From Ignavibacteria bacterium (GTDB taxonomy: Bacteria > Bacteroidota > Ignavibacteria > Tepidaquicellales > Tepidaquicellaceae), in the NCBI GenBank assembly GCA_036262055.1, contig DATAJP010000002.1:578177-642176 (forward strand): a DNA stretch of 64,000 bases, in the 5' to 3' direction. Both the position numbers and the translations under genes were made by a program. Positions 52,485 through 61,291 of this stretch are shown here, piece by piece; within the stretch, counting starts at the first letter, position 1, and each line of letters begins with the position of its first letter. Under the pieces are notes generated by a model, which was not told where the DNA came from, ran no database searches, and saw nothing but the letters and a program-made list of their open reading frames with translations.

Positions 52485-53695
52485 TTATTTTCTTTCAGTA
52501 GGATTAAAACCAAGAACATCTGCTAAAATAATTTTTTTATGTGTATCTTTTATTCTTTTATTTTTAGGAGTATCATATATTCGAATATGGTGATTCCTAA
52601 TTATGTCTTCAACTATTTTCCTAACACCCCTACCATTCGCAAATGTTTTGTTTTTTAATATAGTTTTTGATTCTAAAATAACCTTTAATTGTTTTTTAGC
52701 ATCTTTATTAAGATATAATCCCTGTTCTTTTAACATTTTTTCAGCTAATGCAAACAATTCGTCATTATTATAATCTTCAAACTCAAAAGCTTTATCAAAT
52801 CTTGATTCCAAGCCCGGATTTGAATTTATAAAAATTTTCATTTCGTCAGAGTAGCCAGCTACTATTACAATAAATTCTCCCCTACGATCTTCCATTTCTT
52901 TTAATAAAGCTTCAATTGCTTCTTGACCGAAATCGTTATCCCCTTATTTGAAAGAGCATAAGCTTCGTCAATGAACAGAACTCCACCCAATGCACTATTA
53001 ATAACACTTTTAGTTTTAGTAGCTGTATGACCAACGTATTCTCCTATAAGCCCAGCTCTATCAACCTCGATAAGATGACCTTTTTCTAAGATGCCAAATG
53101 CTTTATATATATCAGCTAATATTCGAGCAACTGTGGTTTTCCCAGACCCTGGATTTCCAGTGAAAACAGAATGAAGTGAAATACGGTTTTTTATATTTTG
53201 GCCAGTTTCTAAATAATATTTAATCAGTTTTATTAATTGGTCAACTTCTTGTTTAATGTTTTTTAATCCAATTAAGTTATTTAATTTTGTCATCGCTTTC
53301 TTAATTTCTTTTTCATCAATTCCAAAATCTATTTCTATTTTCTCTTTTGGATCATAATCCTCTAACAACCCTGCTTTTACCCATAATGGAAAGTTTGGGT
53401 CAAAACGAAAAACAGGATCGCCTGTCTGGGTGCTAATAAATCCCCCACACCAAGAATGAAGGACACTCATGTTTCTTTTTTTTAATATTCTTATTAAATC
53501 TTTTATAGGAATCTCTTGAAAGTCCTGGGTTCTAAATAAATTATCAGCAATTTGTTCTATTTTAATTTTTGTAAAAGTTAAAATCAAGTTTTCATTCGAT
53601 ATAGAAATTTTACACTTTAATTCGTTTTTTTGTATAATGTTAATAATTTTTTGTTGATTTTCGGATAAATTTTTAATTTTTGATATAGGAATCAT
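52485..53695 (-). pseudogene. CbbX-like AAA+ gene interrupted by one frameshift
   Basis: Two pieces, 53695-52901 (264 residues) and 52895-52485 (136 residues), make one ~403-residue AAA+ protein. The first has Walker A GNPGSGKT and [14 protein letters not shown], then leaves frame; the second resumes MEDRRGEFIVIVAGYSDEM. The break falls at a run of four C at 52940-52943: one more base would restore [25 protein letters not shown], as in the neighbouring paralogue. The AAA part is very similar to module 2 of the 863-residue protein. Its N-terminus (about 1-130, with [27 protein letters not shown]) is different. A homopolymer sequencing error is a real alternative to a pseudogene. Confidence 0.85.
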
Positions 53696-53766
53696 AAATT
53701 TAGTATAATGACTAAAATATTCAATTTGAGGTTTGAAAGTAAGAGAGAAAAAAAATATATTAAGAT

Positions 53767-54021
53767 ATGTCGAGCATTATTAAATCTAAAAAACAATATG
53801 AATTTGCATTAGAAAAGATATATAATCTTATGCAAAAAGATTTAAAAATTGGTTCAAAAGAAGCTAACGAATTAGATTCATTAGCAATTCTTGTGGAGGA
53901 TTATGAGAATAGGCATTTTTCCGAAGCATTTGTTGACACTGAATCAAATGACCCAAAGGGTACCCCAGACTCAGTATGGGATTCCCGCCTGCGCGGGAAT
54001 GACTTCTTAATTAATATTTAA
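53767..54021 (+). pseudogene. HigA-like antitoxin, C-terminus replaced by repeat sequence
   Basis: 84 codons. The first ~56 residues (EFALEKIYNLMQKDLKIGSKEANELDSLAILVEDYENRHF) match the N-terminal region of HigA-type antitoxins, where the motif 'E-x-x-x-L-x-x-L-x-x-L-V-E-D-Y-E-x-x-H' normally precedes a helix-turn-helix domain. From about residue 60 the frame reads through a family C repeat (DPKGTPDSVWDSRLRGNDF) and stops at a family A copy. The DNA-binding domain is missing, and no HigB toxin is adjacent. I read it as a remnant truncated by repeat insertion. Confidence 0.75.
53949..54008 (+). repeat. Family C repeats inside the antitoxin remnant
   Basis: GACCCAAAGGGTACCCCAGA followed by GGGATTCCCGCC...GCGGGAATGAC at 53977-54003; translated in frame as the tail of the remnant. 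Confidence 0.8.
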
Positions 54022-54070
54022 ACACCCCCGTCTCCGATTTCATCAGAGCCACCCCTCTCAAGAGGGGAAC
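54020..54070 (+). repeat. Hairpin repeat family A, copy 12
   Basis: AACACCCCCG, stem CTCCGAT-TTC-ATCAGAG (one mismatch), CCCCTCTCAAGAGGGG and AACT. Confidence 0.82.
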
Positions 54071-54191
54071 TATATCCTTAATTTACTTCATATCCCCGTT
54101 TTTAAGGGTTGATTTAGTTATAAAATATCGGGAATATTAGAGCAGCCCTCATGTAAATCCGGGTTAATCCTGTTGATTAAACTCCTGCGAT

Positions 54192-57116
54192 ATGATGAAA
54201 AAAATTACAAATTTTTCCCCGCAAAAAATAAAAACATATTTTAGGCTTCGCGATTCATTACCGCTGTTTTGCTTAATTTTTGTGTTTTTATGTTCCAATT
54301 CTGCCAGTGCGCAGTTTGTGGATTTCGGAAGAAACAAAGTTCAGTATTCCGATTTCGAGTGGCATACAATCTCAACAAAACATTTCAAAGTTTTTTATTA
54401 CAAGGAAGCAAGGGAGCTTGCCGAAATAGGCGCGAAGTTTGCCGAAGACAGTTATGAAATTCTTCAGCAAAAATTTAAGTATTCGCTCATCGATACGGTG
54501 CCGATAATTTTTTATTCTTCGGCAATGCATTTTAAGCAAACTAATACAACGCCCGGGTTGATTCCTGACGGTGTCGGAGGATTTTTTGAGTTCATAAAGG
54601 GCAGAGTTGTGATTCCTTTTGACGGTTCGCTTGGAAATTTCAAACACGTTATAAGACACGAATTGACTCACGTTTTTATGACGAGTAAAATTTTAAATCA
54701 ATTGCGGAGCTACGGGAAAATTCAAGATAGGATGCCCCCACTTTGGTTTACTGAAGGACTTGCGGAGTACTGGTCAACCGAATGGGACACACAGTCAGAG
54801 ATGGTTTTCAAAGATGCGATGCTGAGTCCATACGGAGTTGGTCTGATTGAATGGGAAAAAACATATGGAAGTTATTTAATGTACAAACTTGGACAGAAGG
54901 TTCTTGAATACATTGCCAATAAATACGGTGAGGAAAAAGTTTTAGAATTAATTGATAATTTCTGGATGGATGATAATTTTTCAGAAGTAATGAAATATAC
55001 AATCGGGAAAAACTACAAAGAGTTTGATAAGGAATTTTTGCCATATATGAGGCAATATTATCAGAACGAAAAAAGCACCGAAGATGTGCCAACCAAAACA
55101 ACACAGAATATATATTCAAAGGTATTCGGACATAAACCCGTTTATACAAATTTTAACGGACTGAATGAAGTATTTTTTATAGGTGATGAGATAGGATATA
55201 CAAGCGTTTTCAGAATTAAGGTTGATGAAAAAAATGCTTCTCCTGAATTGTTTATTGAGGGTGAGAAATCGGATGAATTTGAGGCATTTCATTTCTTCAG
55301 AACGGGGATGGATATATCAAATAATGGACAGCTTGCATTCATAACACAGAAAGGGGAAGCAGATGCAATTCATATATATGACATAAGCACAGGAGATGAC
55401 ATTGCAGATTATTCTTTTGAAAACATTGTCGGAATCGGTTCTCCAATGTGGAGCAGGGACAACAAGAAGCTCGTTTTTCCGGGAATAGATTTTTCAGGAA
55501 AGAGTGACTTATATCTGTTCAACATTGAAGATGAAAAACTGACGAGATTAACAAATGATTATTATGATGACCGCGACCCTGATATTTCACCTGACGGAAA
55601 CTTCGTTGTGTTTGCTTCCGACAGAACTTCATTCGGAAAGAAAAATAAATACAATTTATTTTTATATAATCTCAAAACAAACGACATTGAATATCTGACA
55701 ATTGGTGAGCAGACAGATTACTCTCCAAATTTTTCGGATGACGGAAATAAAATTATTTTTACATCGGATTTAGGAGGCGCGCAGAACTTATGGATGATTG
55801 ATTTTTTAAAATACAAGCAAAACATAAACCCAGGGCTTTCTGCGGTTGAATATACGTATGATTCGTTTGATGAGCTCGAAATGAGGAGACTTACAAACTT
55901 CACGACAGCAGCGCAGGACCCAAGATGGGCAGGTAATGACAACATTGTTTTCACGACTTTTCAGAACGGAAAAATCGGGGTGAGACTGCTGGACAGTATT
56001 TCGATGGAATATGACTCGAGCAAATTTATTTATAAAATAGATTACAGCAAAAAAGAAGGAATATGGATAACAGAAAGTGAAAAGGGTATTCATGGAAAGG
56101 AAGATTTGAAGTACTCAAAAGATTTTTCAATGGATTTGGCAACAACGTCGATTACTACAGACCCTGTTTTCGGAACTAATGCGGGGGGAGTGATTTCTTT
56201 GAGCGATATGCTCGGGAATGAAAGGTATTATTTTTTGATTTTTAATAATTCGGATATTCACACGGGATTCTGGAAAAGCTTCAACGTTGCAGTATCAAAG
56301 GTGTCGCTTGAAGAAAGACTGAATTATGCATACGGAATTTTTCATTTATCAGGAAGAAGATATGACATCGGGGAATCAGACCAGGTGTATTATGAAAGGA
56401 TGTATGGAGGTTATCTCAGTATGTCTTATCCGCTTTCATTTTTCAGGCGAATTGAGACAACAACAAGCTTATCACAATCGGTTAAAGATGTTGACATAAC
56501 AAACTACCGCCGTTCACTTTTGCTTTCAAATTCCGTAAGCTACGTAAAAGACAATGCAATATGGGGATTTACAGGACCTCTTGACGGAGAGAGATTCAAT
56601 GCGACTTTAGGATATACTTCTGACATTCAGAATTCAAATGAAAACTTTTACAGCTTTCTTCTTGATTACAGAAAATATTTTCGCATAGGAGCTTCTACAA
56701 CTTTTGCAACGCGTGCGCAGTGGTTTATGAACGAAGGTAAAAATCCCAGAAGATTTTTCATGGGCGGAAGTTGGTCATTGAGGGGTTGGCCCTTTCAGGA
56801 CATAAGAGGAACAAAGATGTGGCAGACGAATGCAGAGTTCAGATTTCCTATTTTTAACATAATAAACCAGAAACTTCCTCTCAGCTTGAATTATATTTTC
56901 CCGGTAATGAAAGGCGCTGTTTTTTTTGATGCCGGAAGCGCATTCGATTCGTTTGAAGAATATAAACAAACATACGGAAGTGTCGGAGCAGGATTAAGGC
57001 TTAACGTATTCGGATTTTTAGTTTTAAGATACGATGCTGGAAAAAGAATTGAAAAGAATTTCACGAAATTTCAGGATGGAATTTTTCAGCAGATATTTTT
57101 TGGGTGGGATTTTTGA
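54192..57116 (+). CDS. Gluzincin-like peptidase, WD40-like propeller and BamA-type barrel fusion
   Basis: 974 residues. After a signal peptide (about 1-40, ending NSASA) comes a gluzincin-like domain with HELTH (156-160) and TEGLAEY, whose Glu188 is the expected third zinc ligand. A TolB/PD40-type propeller follows (about 330-620; SPMWSRDNKKLVFPG, DPDISPDGNFVVFASDR, SPNFSDDGNKIIFTSD). The C-terminal ~300 residues resemble a BamA/Omp85 barrel (RRFFMGGSWSLRGW with the conserved R-G motif; GAVFFDAGSAFD; terminal IFFGWDF). It therefore may be an outer-membrane protein with a periplasmic peptidase. Such fusions occur in FCB genomes; substrate unknown. Confidence 0.85.
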   Translation: MMKKITNFSPQKIKTYFRLRDSLPLFCLIFVFLCSNSASAQFVDFGRNKVQYSDFEWHTISTKHFKVFYYKEARELAEIGAKFAEDSYEILQQKFKYSLIDTVPIIFYSSAMHFKQTNTTPGLIPDGVGGFFEFIKGRVVIPFDGSLGNFKHVIRHELTHVFMTSKILNQLRSYGKIQDRMPPLWFTEGLAEYWSTEWDTQSEMVFKDAMLSPYGVGLIEWEKTYGSYLMYKLGQKVLEYIANKYGEEKVLELIDNFWMDDNFSEVMKYTIGKNYKEFDKEFLPYMRQYYQNEKSTEDVPTKTTQNIYSKVFGHKPVYTNFNGLNEVFFIGDEIGYTSVFRIKVDEKNASPELFIEGEKSDEFEAFHFFRTGMDISNNGQLAFITQKGEADAIHIYDISTGDDIADYSFENIVGIGSPMWSRDNKKLVFPGIDFSGKSDLYLFNIEDEKLTRLTNDYYDDRDPDISPDGNFVVFASDRTSFGKKNKYNLFLYNLKTNDIEYLTIGEQTDYSPNFSDDGNKIIFTSDLGGAQNLWMIDFLKYKQNINPGLSAVEYTYDSFDELEMRRLTNFTTAAQDPRWAGNDNIVFTTFQNGKIGVRLLDSISMEYDSSKFIYKIDYSKKEGIWITESEKGIHGKEDLKYSKDFSMDLATTSITTDPVFGTNAGGVISLSDMLGNERYYFLIFNNSDIHTGFWKSFNVAVSKVSLEERLNYAYGIFHLSGRRYDIGESDQVYYERMYGGYLSMSYPLSFFRRIETTTSLSQSVKDVDITNYRRSLLLSNSVSYVKDNAIWGFTGPLDGERFNATLGYTSDIQNSNENFYSFLLDYRKYFRIGASTTFATRAQWFMNEGKNPRRFFMGGSWSLRGWPFQDIRGTKMWQTNAEFRFPIFNIINQKLPLSLNYIFPVMKGAVFFDAGSAFDSFEEYKQTYGSVGAGLRLNVFGFLVLRYDAGKRIEKNFTKFQDGIFQQIFFGWDF

Positions 57117-57129
57117 GTTTAACCAAAAC

Positions 57130-57155
57130 AGAGACGCAAAAATTTACGTCTCTGT
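57130..57155 (+). repeat. Hairpin repeat family D, copy 3 (diverged)
   Basis: AGAGACGCAAAAATTTACGT then CTCTGT; the stem AGAGACG/CGTCTCT is kept while the loop differs. Confidence 0.7.
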
Positions 57156-57181
57156 AATGTTAGCTTTGAATATTAAAATAT

Positions 57182-58450
57182 TTATTTTACCAGCATCATT
57201 TTTTTCACTTCAGAAAAATCACCGCTTGTAAACTTGTAAAAATATATTCCGTTTGTAAGTGAATATTTGTCGGAGTTAAAATTAACTTTATAGCTTCCTG
57301 CCTGCTTATTTTGATTTACAAGCTCAGCTACTTGTTTTCCAAGCATATCATAAACAGCTATCTTTACTAATCCCGGTTTTGTTATGCTGAAGGGAATTGT
57401 TGTAGAAGGGTTGAAAGGATTAGGATAATTCTGGTATAAATGAAAACCCTCAGGTGAGGAAGAATTTACAGGTTCAATTCCGCTTACGCCTCTTGGAAAA
57501 TTTATAGAAAATAATGATTCATTAATCCCGCTTGAGAGAGCAGTCCAATTAGTGCCCCCGTTTGTAGTTTTTAAAATAACACTGCCTGTCCATCCTCCTA
57601 CAGCCCATCCTGTTAAGTCATTTAAAAAATCAACAGATTCCAAACGAACGGTTGTTCCGCTTGGCTGTGAGATCCATGTAGCCCCCTCATTTGTTGTTTT
57701 CAAGATCTTTCCGTCGTGACCGACTACCCATCCTGTTGTCAGGTTATTGAAATGAATTGAGAACAGATTCATTGTTGTTCCACTGTTCAGGATAGTCCAG
57801 TTATTTCCGCCGTTGGTTGTTTTAATTATAACTCCATGTTCACCTGCGCCGTATGCAACAGTAGGTGAAAGTACTTTTAAAGAATAAATATCTTCAGGAG
57901 TTCCGGTATTTAGAGTCAACCAATTAGCACCACCGTTTGTAGTTTTAAGAACTATTCCTGCCCATGCAGAAACCCAACCGGTATTTTCATTAACAAACCA
58001 TATTTCTTCGAGCCGCAGATTATCCTGATCAGTCATTTGGACATTCCAGTTTGTTCCTCCATTGGTTGTTTTTAAAACAGTTCTACCCGAGCCAGCAATC
58101 CAACCGGTTTGTGCATTAATAAAACAGGCAGATGTAAGCCAGTGATTTACACCTGCATTTTGTTCAACCCATGTTGCACCACCATTTGTTGTTTTCAAGA
58201 TTAAACTTGTTTCAATATCGGTAGCCCCTGTTCCGCCCACAATCCACCCGGTTGAGGGGTTAAGAAAAAATGAAGACCATAATACCTGATTTGTTCCGGA
58301 AGCTTGAGAAGTCCAGTTAATGCCTCCGTTTGTAGTTTTTAGAAGAGTTCCACTTTCCCCAATGGCAAACCCTGTTTGCGCAGAACATTTTAAAATTATT
58401 ACAAATAAGAGATTAAATATAAAAAAGGAGAATAAAACTTTTTTAATCAT
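57182..58450 (-). CDS. Secreted Ycf48-like propeller protein with T9SS sorting domain
   Basis: 422 residues. A signal peptide (ending LKCSAQTG) and seven or more Ycf48 repeats, e.g. GFAIGESGTLLKTTNGGINW, GWIAGSGRTVLKTTNGGTNW, GWVVGHDGKILKTTNEGATW. The 'LKTTNGG-x-x-W' ends are almost identical between blades at both protein and DNA level, pointing to recent blade expansion. Sorting domain from LYQNYPNPFNPSTT to KKMMLVK. Same type as the genes at 19163 and 48390. Confidence 0.9.
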   Translation of the reverse strand: MIKKVLFSFFIFNLLFVIILKCSAQTGFAIGESGTLLKTTNGGINWTSQASGTNQVLWSSFFLNPSTGWIVGGTGATDIETSLILKTTNGGATWVEQNAGVNHWLTSACFINAQTGWIAGSGRTVLKTTNGGTNWNVQMTDQDNLRLEEIWFVNENTGWVSAWAGIVLKTTNGGANWLTLNTGTPEDIYSLKVLSPTVAYGAGEHGVIIKTTNGGNNWTILNSGTTMNLFSIHFNNLTTGWVVGHDGKILKTTNEGATWISQPSGTTVRLESVDFLNDLTGWAVGGWTGSVILKTTNGGTNWTALSSGINESLFSINFPRGVSGIEPVNSSSPEGFHLYQNYPNPFNPSTTIPFSITKPGLVKIAVYDMLGKQVAELVNQNKQAGSYKVNFNSDKYSLTNGIYFYKFTSGDFSEVKKMMLVK

Positions 58451-58517
58451 TTTAGAATCCTCCTAACGGGTAAATTTTATGTATGAAATATAGAAATATA
58501 TTTTGAATTTTAAAATA

Positions 58518-60614
58518 TCAAATTTTACAATAATTGAATTCCAGAGTGAAATCCGATCCCTTTCCTACATCACCGTGATAATATACATCACCGTTCATTT
58601 TTTCCATAAGCTTTTTAACAATATAAAGACCAAGCCCTGTTGCAATTTCTCCCCCGGTCGGTTTGTTATTCAGCTTTGCAAACTTTGAAAATAGTTTTTC
58701 ACGGTCTTTTTTTAAAATACCCGGTCCATTGTCTTTAACTGAAAAGAGAGTTTTGTCTTTTTTCCGTTTTAATGAGACAGTAACTTTTTTGTTATGCGGT
58801 GAATATTTTATTGCGTTGTTTATAAGGTTTGTTATTGCCTGCTCGACAGCGGATTCGTCTGCCATTATATGATAAGGTCCTCCGGATAGGTTTGTTATCA
58901 AAGTTATTTTTTTGCTCTGCGCATAATCGCTCTGGGCTTCAACCACCTTTTTAACTATGTCATCTATGATAATTCTTTTAATATCAACTTTAAACTTGCC
59001 TGATTCGAATGAATTTACATCAAGCAGGTTGGTTAATATTATAAGAGTGCGCTTTGATGTTACCTCAATGTCGCCGGCATATTCAGCAATTTCTTCTTTG
59101 TTCAGGTTTTCAGAAGCCAAATTATCCTTAATTGCATCACCTAACATAATCAAAGATGAAAGAGGATTTCGCAAATCATGCGCAACAATTCCAAGTAAGT
59201 CATTTTTTTCATCATCGAGACGCTTTAAGTCCTTATTTAACGACTCAACTTCAGCAAGCGCTTTTGCAAGCTCAACGTTTTTGAGTTTATAAATCTCGGC
59301 TTCAATTTTTGCATTTTCAACCTGATGCATTACCTGCAGGTTTTTTAATTTTTTATCTGATTCTTCATTGAAAATTTCCCGCTGTTTTGTATGATGTTCT
59401 TTTATGTATTCGAGAGCTTTTTTATAGTCACCTGTTTTTTCATGAATGCCTGAGAGCTCTTTCAAAACTTTAAAGGTTATTTCCTTACTTCCGGTTGATT
59501 TAGTTATTTTCAGCGCTTCATTAAGATTAATCTCTGCGTTTTTTTCATCATTCAATGCACTGTATGCCTGTCCGAGTCCGAGAAGACTTAATGCTTGTCC
59601 GCGTCTTGCCCCGATTGTTTTGCTTAGCTCCAACCCTTTTTCATAAAACTCTACTGCATTTTTAAATTTGGTCATTCGGGTATATGTATTTCCGATGTTT
59701 ATGTATGTAGTTGCAATATTTTCTTTGTCATTTAGCCCGGTTAATATTTTTTGCGAGTCGAGATAATATTTAAGAGCGTCTTTAAACTCATTTTTATATA
59801 AATAAATATTCCCCATGTTGCCAAGAGTGAGCGCTTCACCGGATAAATCTTTCAGTTCTTTAAAAAGCGCATAAGCTTTATTGTAATATTCAAGCGACTT
59901 GTCATAATCTTCAAGGTCACAATAGACATTTCCGATGCTGTTCAGCGCACTTCCTTCTCCGTATCTATCGAATGTTTCACGCTTAATCATCATTGCCTTA
60001 AGTAAATTTTCAAGCGCGTTCGCATGGTCACCGATTCTGTGATAAACATCGCCGATTTGAATAAGGGAAGTCGCCTCGCCGGATTTGTCTTTTAACTGCT
60101 GCTTTATTGCAAGACTGAACAAATGATGTTTAAGGGCATTTGAGTAATCACCCTTGCGGTAGTAAACTAATCCTATGTTGTTTAAAGTATGCGACTCACC
60201 TTTGTGGTTGGAAGTATCTCTGTGAAGGCGCAGACCCTGCTCATAATATTTCAGAGCTTTGTCAAAATCACCCATGCTGTTGTATATGTTTCCTAAGTTA
60301 TTATATACATAAGCAAGATTTTCATTATCTTTCAGCTCGAGAAAAATTTTTAGAGCTGCATTTGTGTCATCAAGAGATTTCTTATTGTTGTTTTTGAGAA
60401 ACTCACACCATCCAATTGTCAGGTAAGCTCTTCCGATGCCCGCTTTATCAGAAAGAGATTTTGATAAAGTGATTGCTTCGTTAGCAAGTTCTATAGCTTT
60501 ATCGGGATTGGAGTTGCGCAGTTCATAAGCCCGGTCGTTTAAAAGCTTTGCGCGTTCGGTTCCTTTTGAATTCTTGAGTTTTTTTTCGAAGTCTGTAAGG
60601 TGTGAGTCTTCCAT
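58518..60614 (-). CDS. Soluble TPR-containing sensor histidine kinase
   Basis: 698 residues from the ATG at 60614 (MEDSHLTDF); the frame remains open to 60725 inside ubiX but that part is not conserved-looking. Eight or so tetratricopeptide repeats span about 25-400 (AYVYNNLGNIYNSMGDFDKALKYYEQGL and similar), then a coiled coil (about 410-480), a HisKA domain with LLGIVAHDLRNPLSSL (phospho-acceptor His) and a HATPase domain with NLINNAIKYS (N box) and DNGPGI (G1). No membrane segment, so it probably senses a cytoplasmic partner through the TPRs. No response regulator is adjacent. Confidence 0.9.
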   Translation of the reverse strand: MEDSHLTDFEKKLKNSKGTERAKLLNDRAYELRNSNPDKAIELANEAITLSKSLSDKAGIGRAYLTIGWCEFLKNNNKKSLDDTNAALKIFLELKDNENLAYVYNNLGNIYNSMGDFDKALKYYEQGLRLHRDTSNHKGESHTLNNIGLVYYRKGDYSNALKHHLFSLAIKQQLKDKSGEATSLIQIGDVYHRIGDHANALENLLKAMMIKRETFDRYGEGSALNSIGNVYCDLEDYDKSLEYYNKAYALFKELKDLSGEALTLGNMGNIYLYKNEFKDALKYYLDSQKILTGLNDKENIATTYINIGNTYTRMTKFKNAVEFYEKGLELSKTIGARRGQALSLLGLGQAYSALNDEKNAEINLNEALKITKSTGSKEITFKVLKELSGIHEKTGDYKKALEYIKEHHTKQREIFNEESDKKLKNLQVMHQVENAKIEAEIYKLKNVELAKALAEVESLNKDLKRLDDEKNDLLGIVAHDLRNPLSSLIMLGDAIKDNLASENLNKEEIAEYAGDIEVTSKRTLIILTNLLDVNSFESGKFKVDIKRIIIDDIVKKVVEAQSDYAQSKKITLITNLSGGPYHIMADESAVEQAITNLINNAIKYSPHNKKVTVSLKRKKDKTLFSVKDNGPGILKKDREKLFSKFAKLNNKPTGGEIATGLGLYIVKKLMEKMNGDVYYHGDVGKGSDFTLEFNYCKI

Positions 60615-60630
60615 AAACAAGCAGTTTAAA

Positions 60631-61281
60631 TTATGCCATCGGTTTTTCACCTTTGCAAAGCATATCCATAACTTTGCCCGCAACATAATCCGCAAGGTCA
60701 TTAAAATCTTTAGGTAAAAAATCAAAAGCAGGCATTGCGGGAACCATCATTGCTCCTGCATCCATAACACCGAGCATATTTTTCAGATGAATTTTATTAA
60801 TGGGTGTTTCTCTGGGGACGATTATAAGTGGTTTGTTGTATGAAAGCGCATAGTCTGCGCATTTCTCGATAAGATTTTCGCATTCACCGTCGGCAATTCC
60901 TCCAAGCAATCCCATTGAGCAGGGAGCAATAACCATTCCGGTTACGGTATAACCGCTTGAAAAAATTATGGATTTCAAATCAAGATTGCTGTGAATGGTT
61001 ACGGATGATTTAAGCATCATTATTTCAGGAAAAATGCTTGTAATGTTCGACGGCTTAATGTCAACTTTGCATTCACACTCGAGAGTATATTGCGCATATT
61101 CTGAAAGTATCAAATCAACATTGAACTCATTTAAAAGAAGAGCCCTCAGCATTCTTAATCCATAAATCGAACCGCTTGTTCCCGTGATTGCAAGTATTAT
61201 GTTCTTGCCTTCGCCGTTATATGTTTTTATTAAGGGCTTAGTCTGAGTCTGAACGCCTGAGGAAATTTTGGTTTCTGTCAT
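60631..61281 (-). CDS. ubiX: Flavin prenyltransferase UbiX
   Basis: 216 residues. The core starts IILAITGTSGSIYGLRML (flavin-binding G-x-S-G) and includes VIAPCSMGLLGGIADGECENL and IIVPRETPINKIHLKNML, as in UbiX/Pad enzymes that make prenylated FMN for UbiD decarboxylases. A ~26-residue N-terminal extension is unusual. UbiD is not in the window. It lies 10 bases after the permease gene and 16 bases before the histidine kinase gene, in one probable operon. Confidence 0.92.
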   Translation of the reverse strand: MTETKISSGVQTQTKPLIKTYNGEGKNIILAITGTSGSIYGLRMLRALLLNEFNVDLILSEYAQYTLECECKVDIKPSNITSIFPEIMMLKSSVTIHSNLDLKSIIFSSGYTVTGMVIAPCSMGLLGGIADGECENLIEKCADYALSYNKPLIIVPRETPINKIHLKNMLGVMDAGAMMVPAMPAFDFLPKDFNDLADYVAGKVMDMLCKGEKPMA

Positions 61282-61291
61282 AACCGTTTAA

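Noticed and set aside
60615-60725. N-terminal extension of the histidine kinase into ubiX
   Set aside because: It overlaps ubiX coding sequence and lacks TPR-like or signal features; ATG at 60614 fits better.
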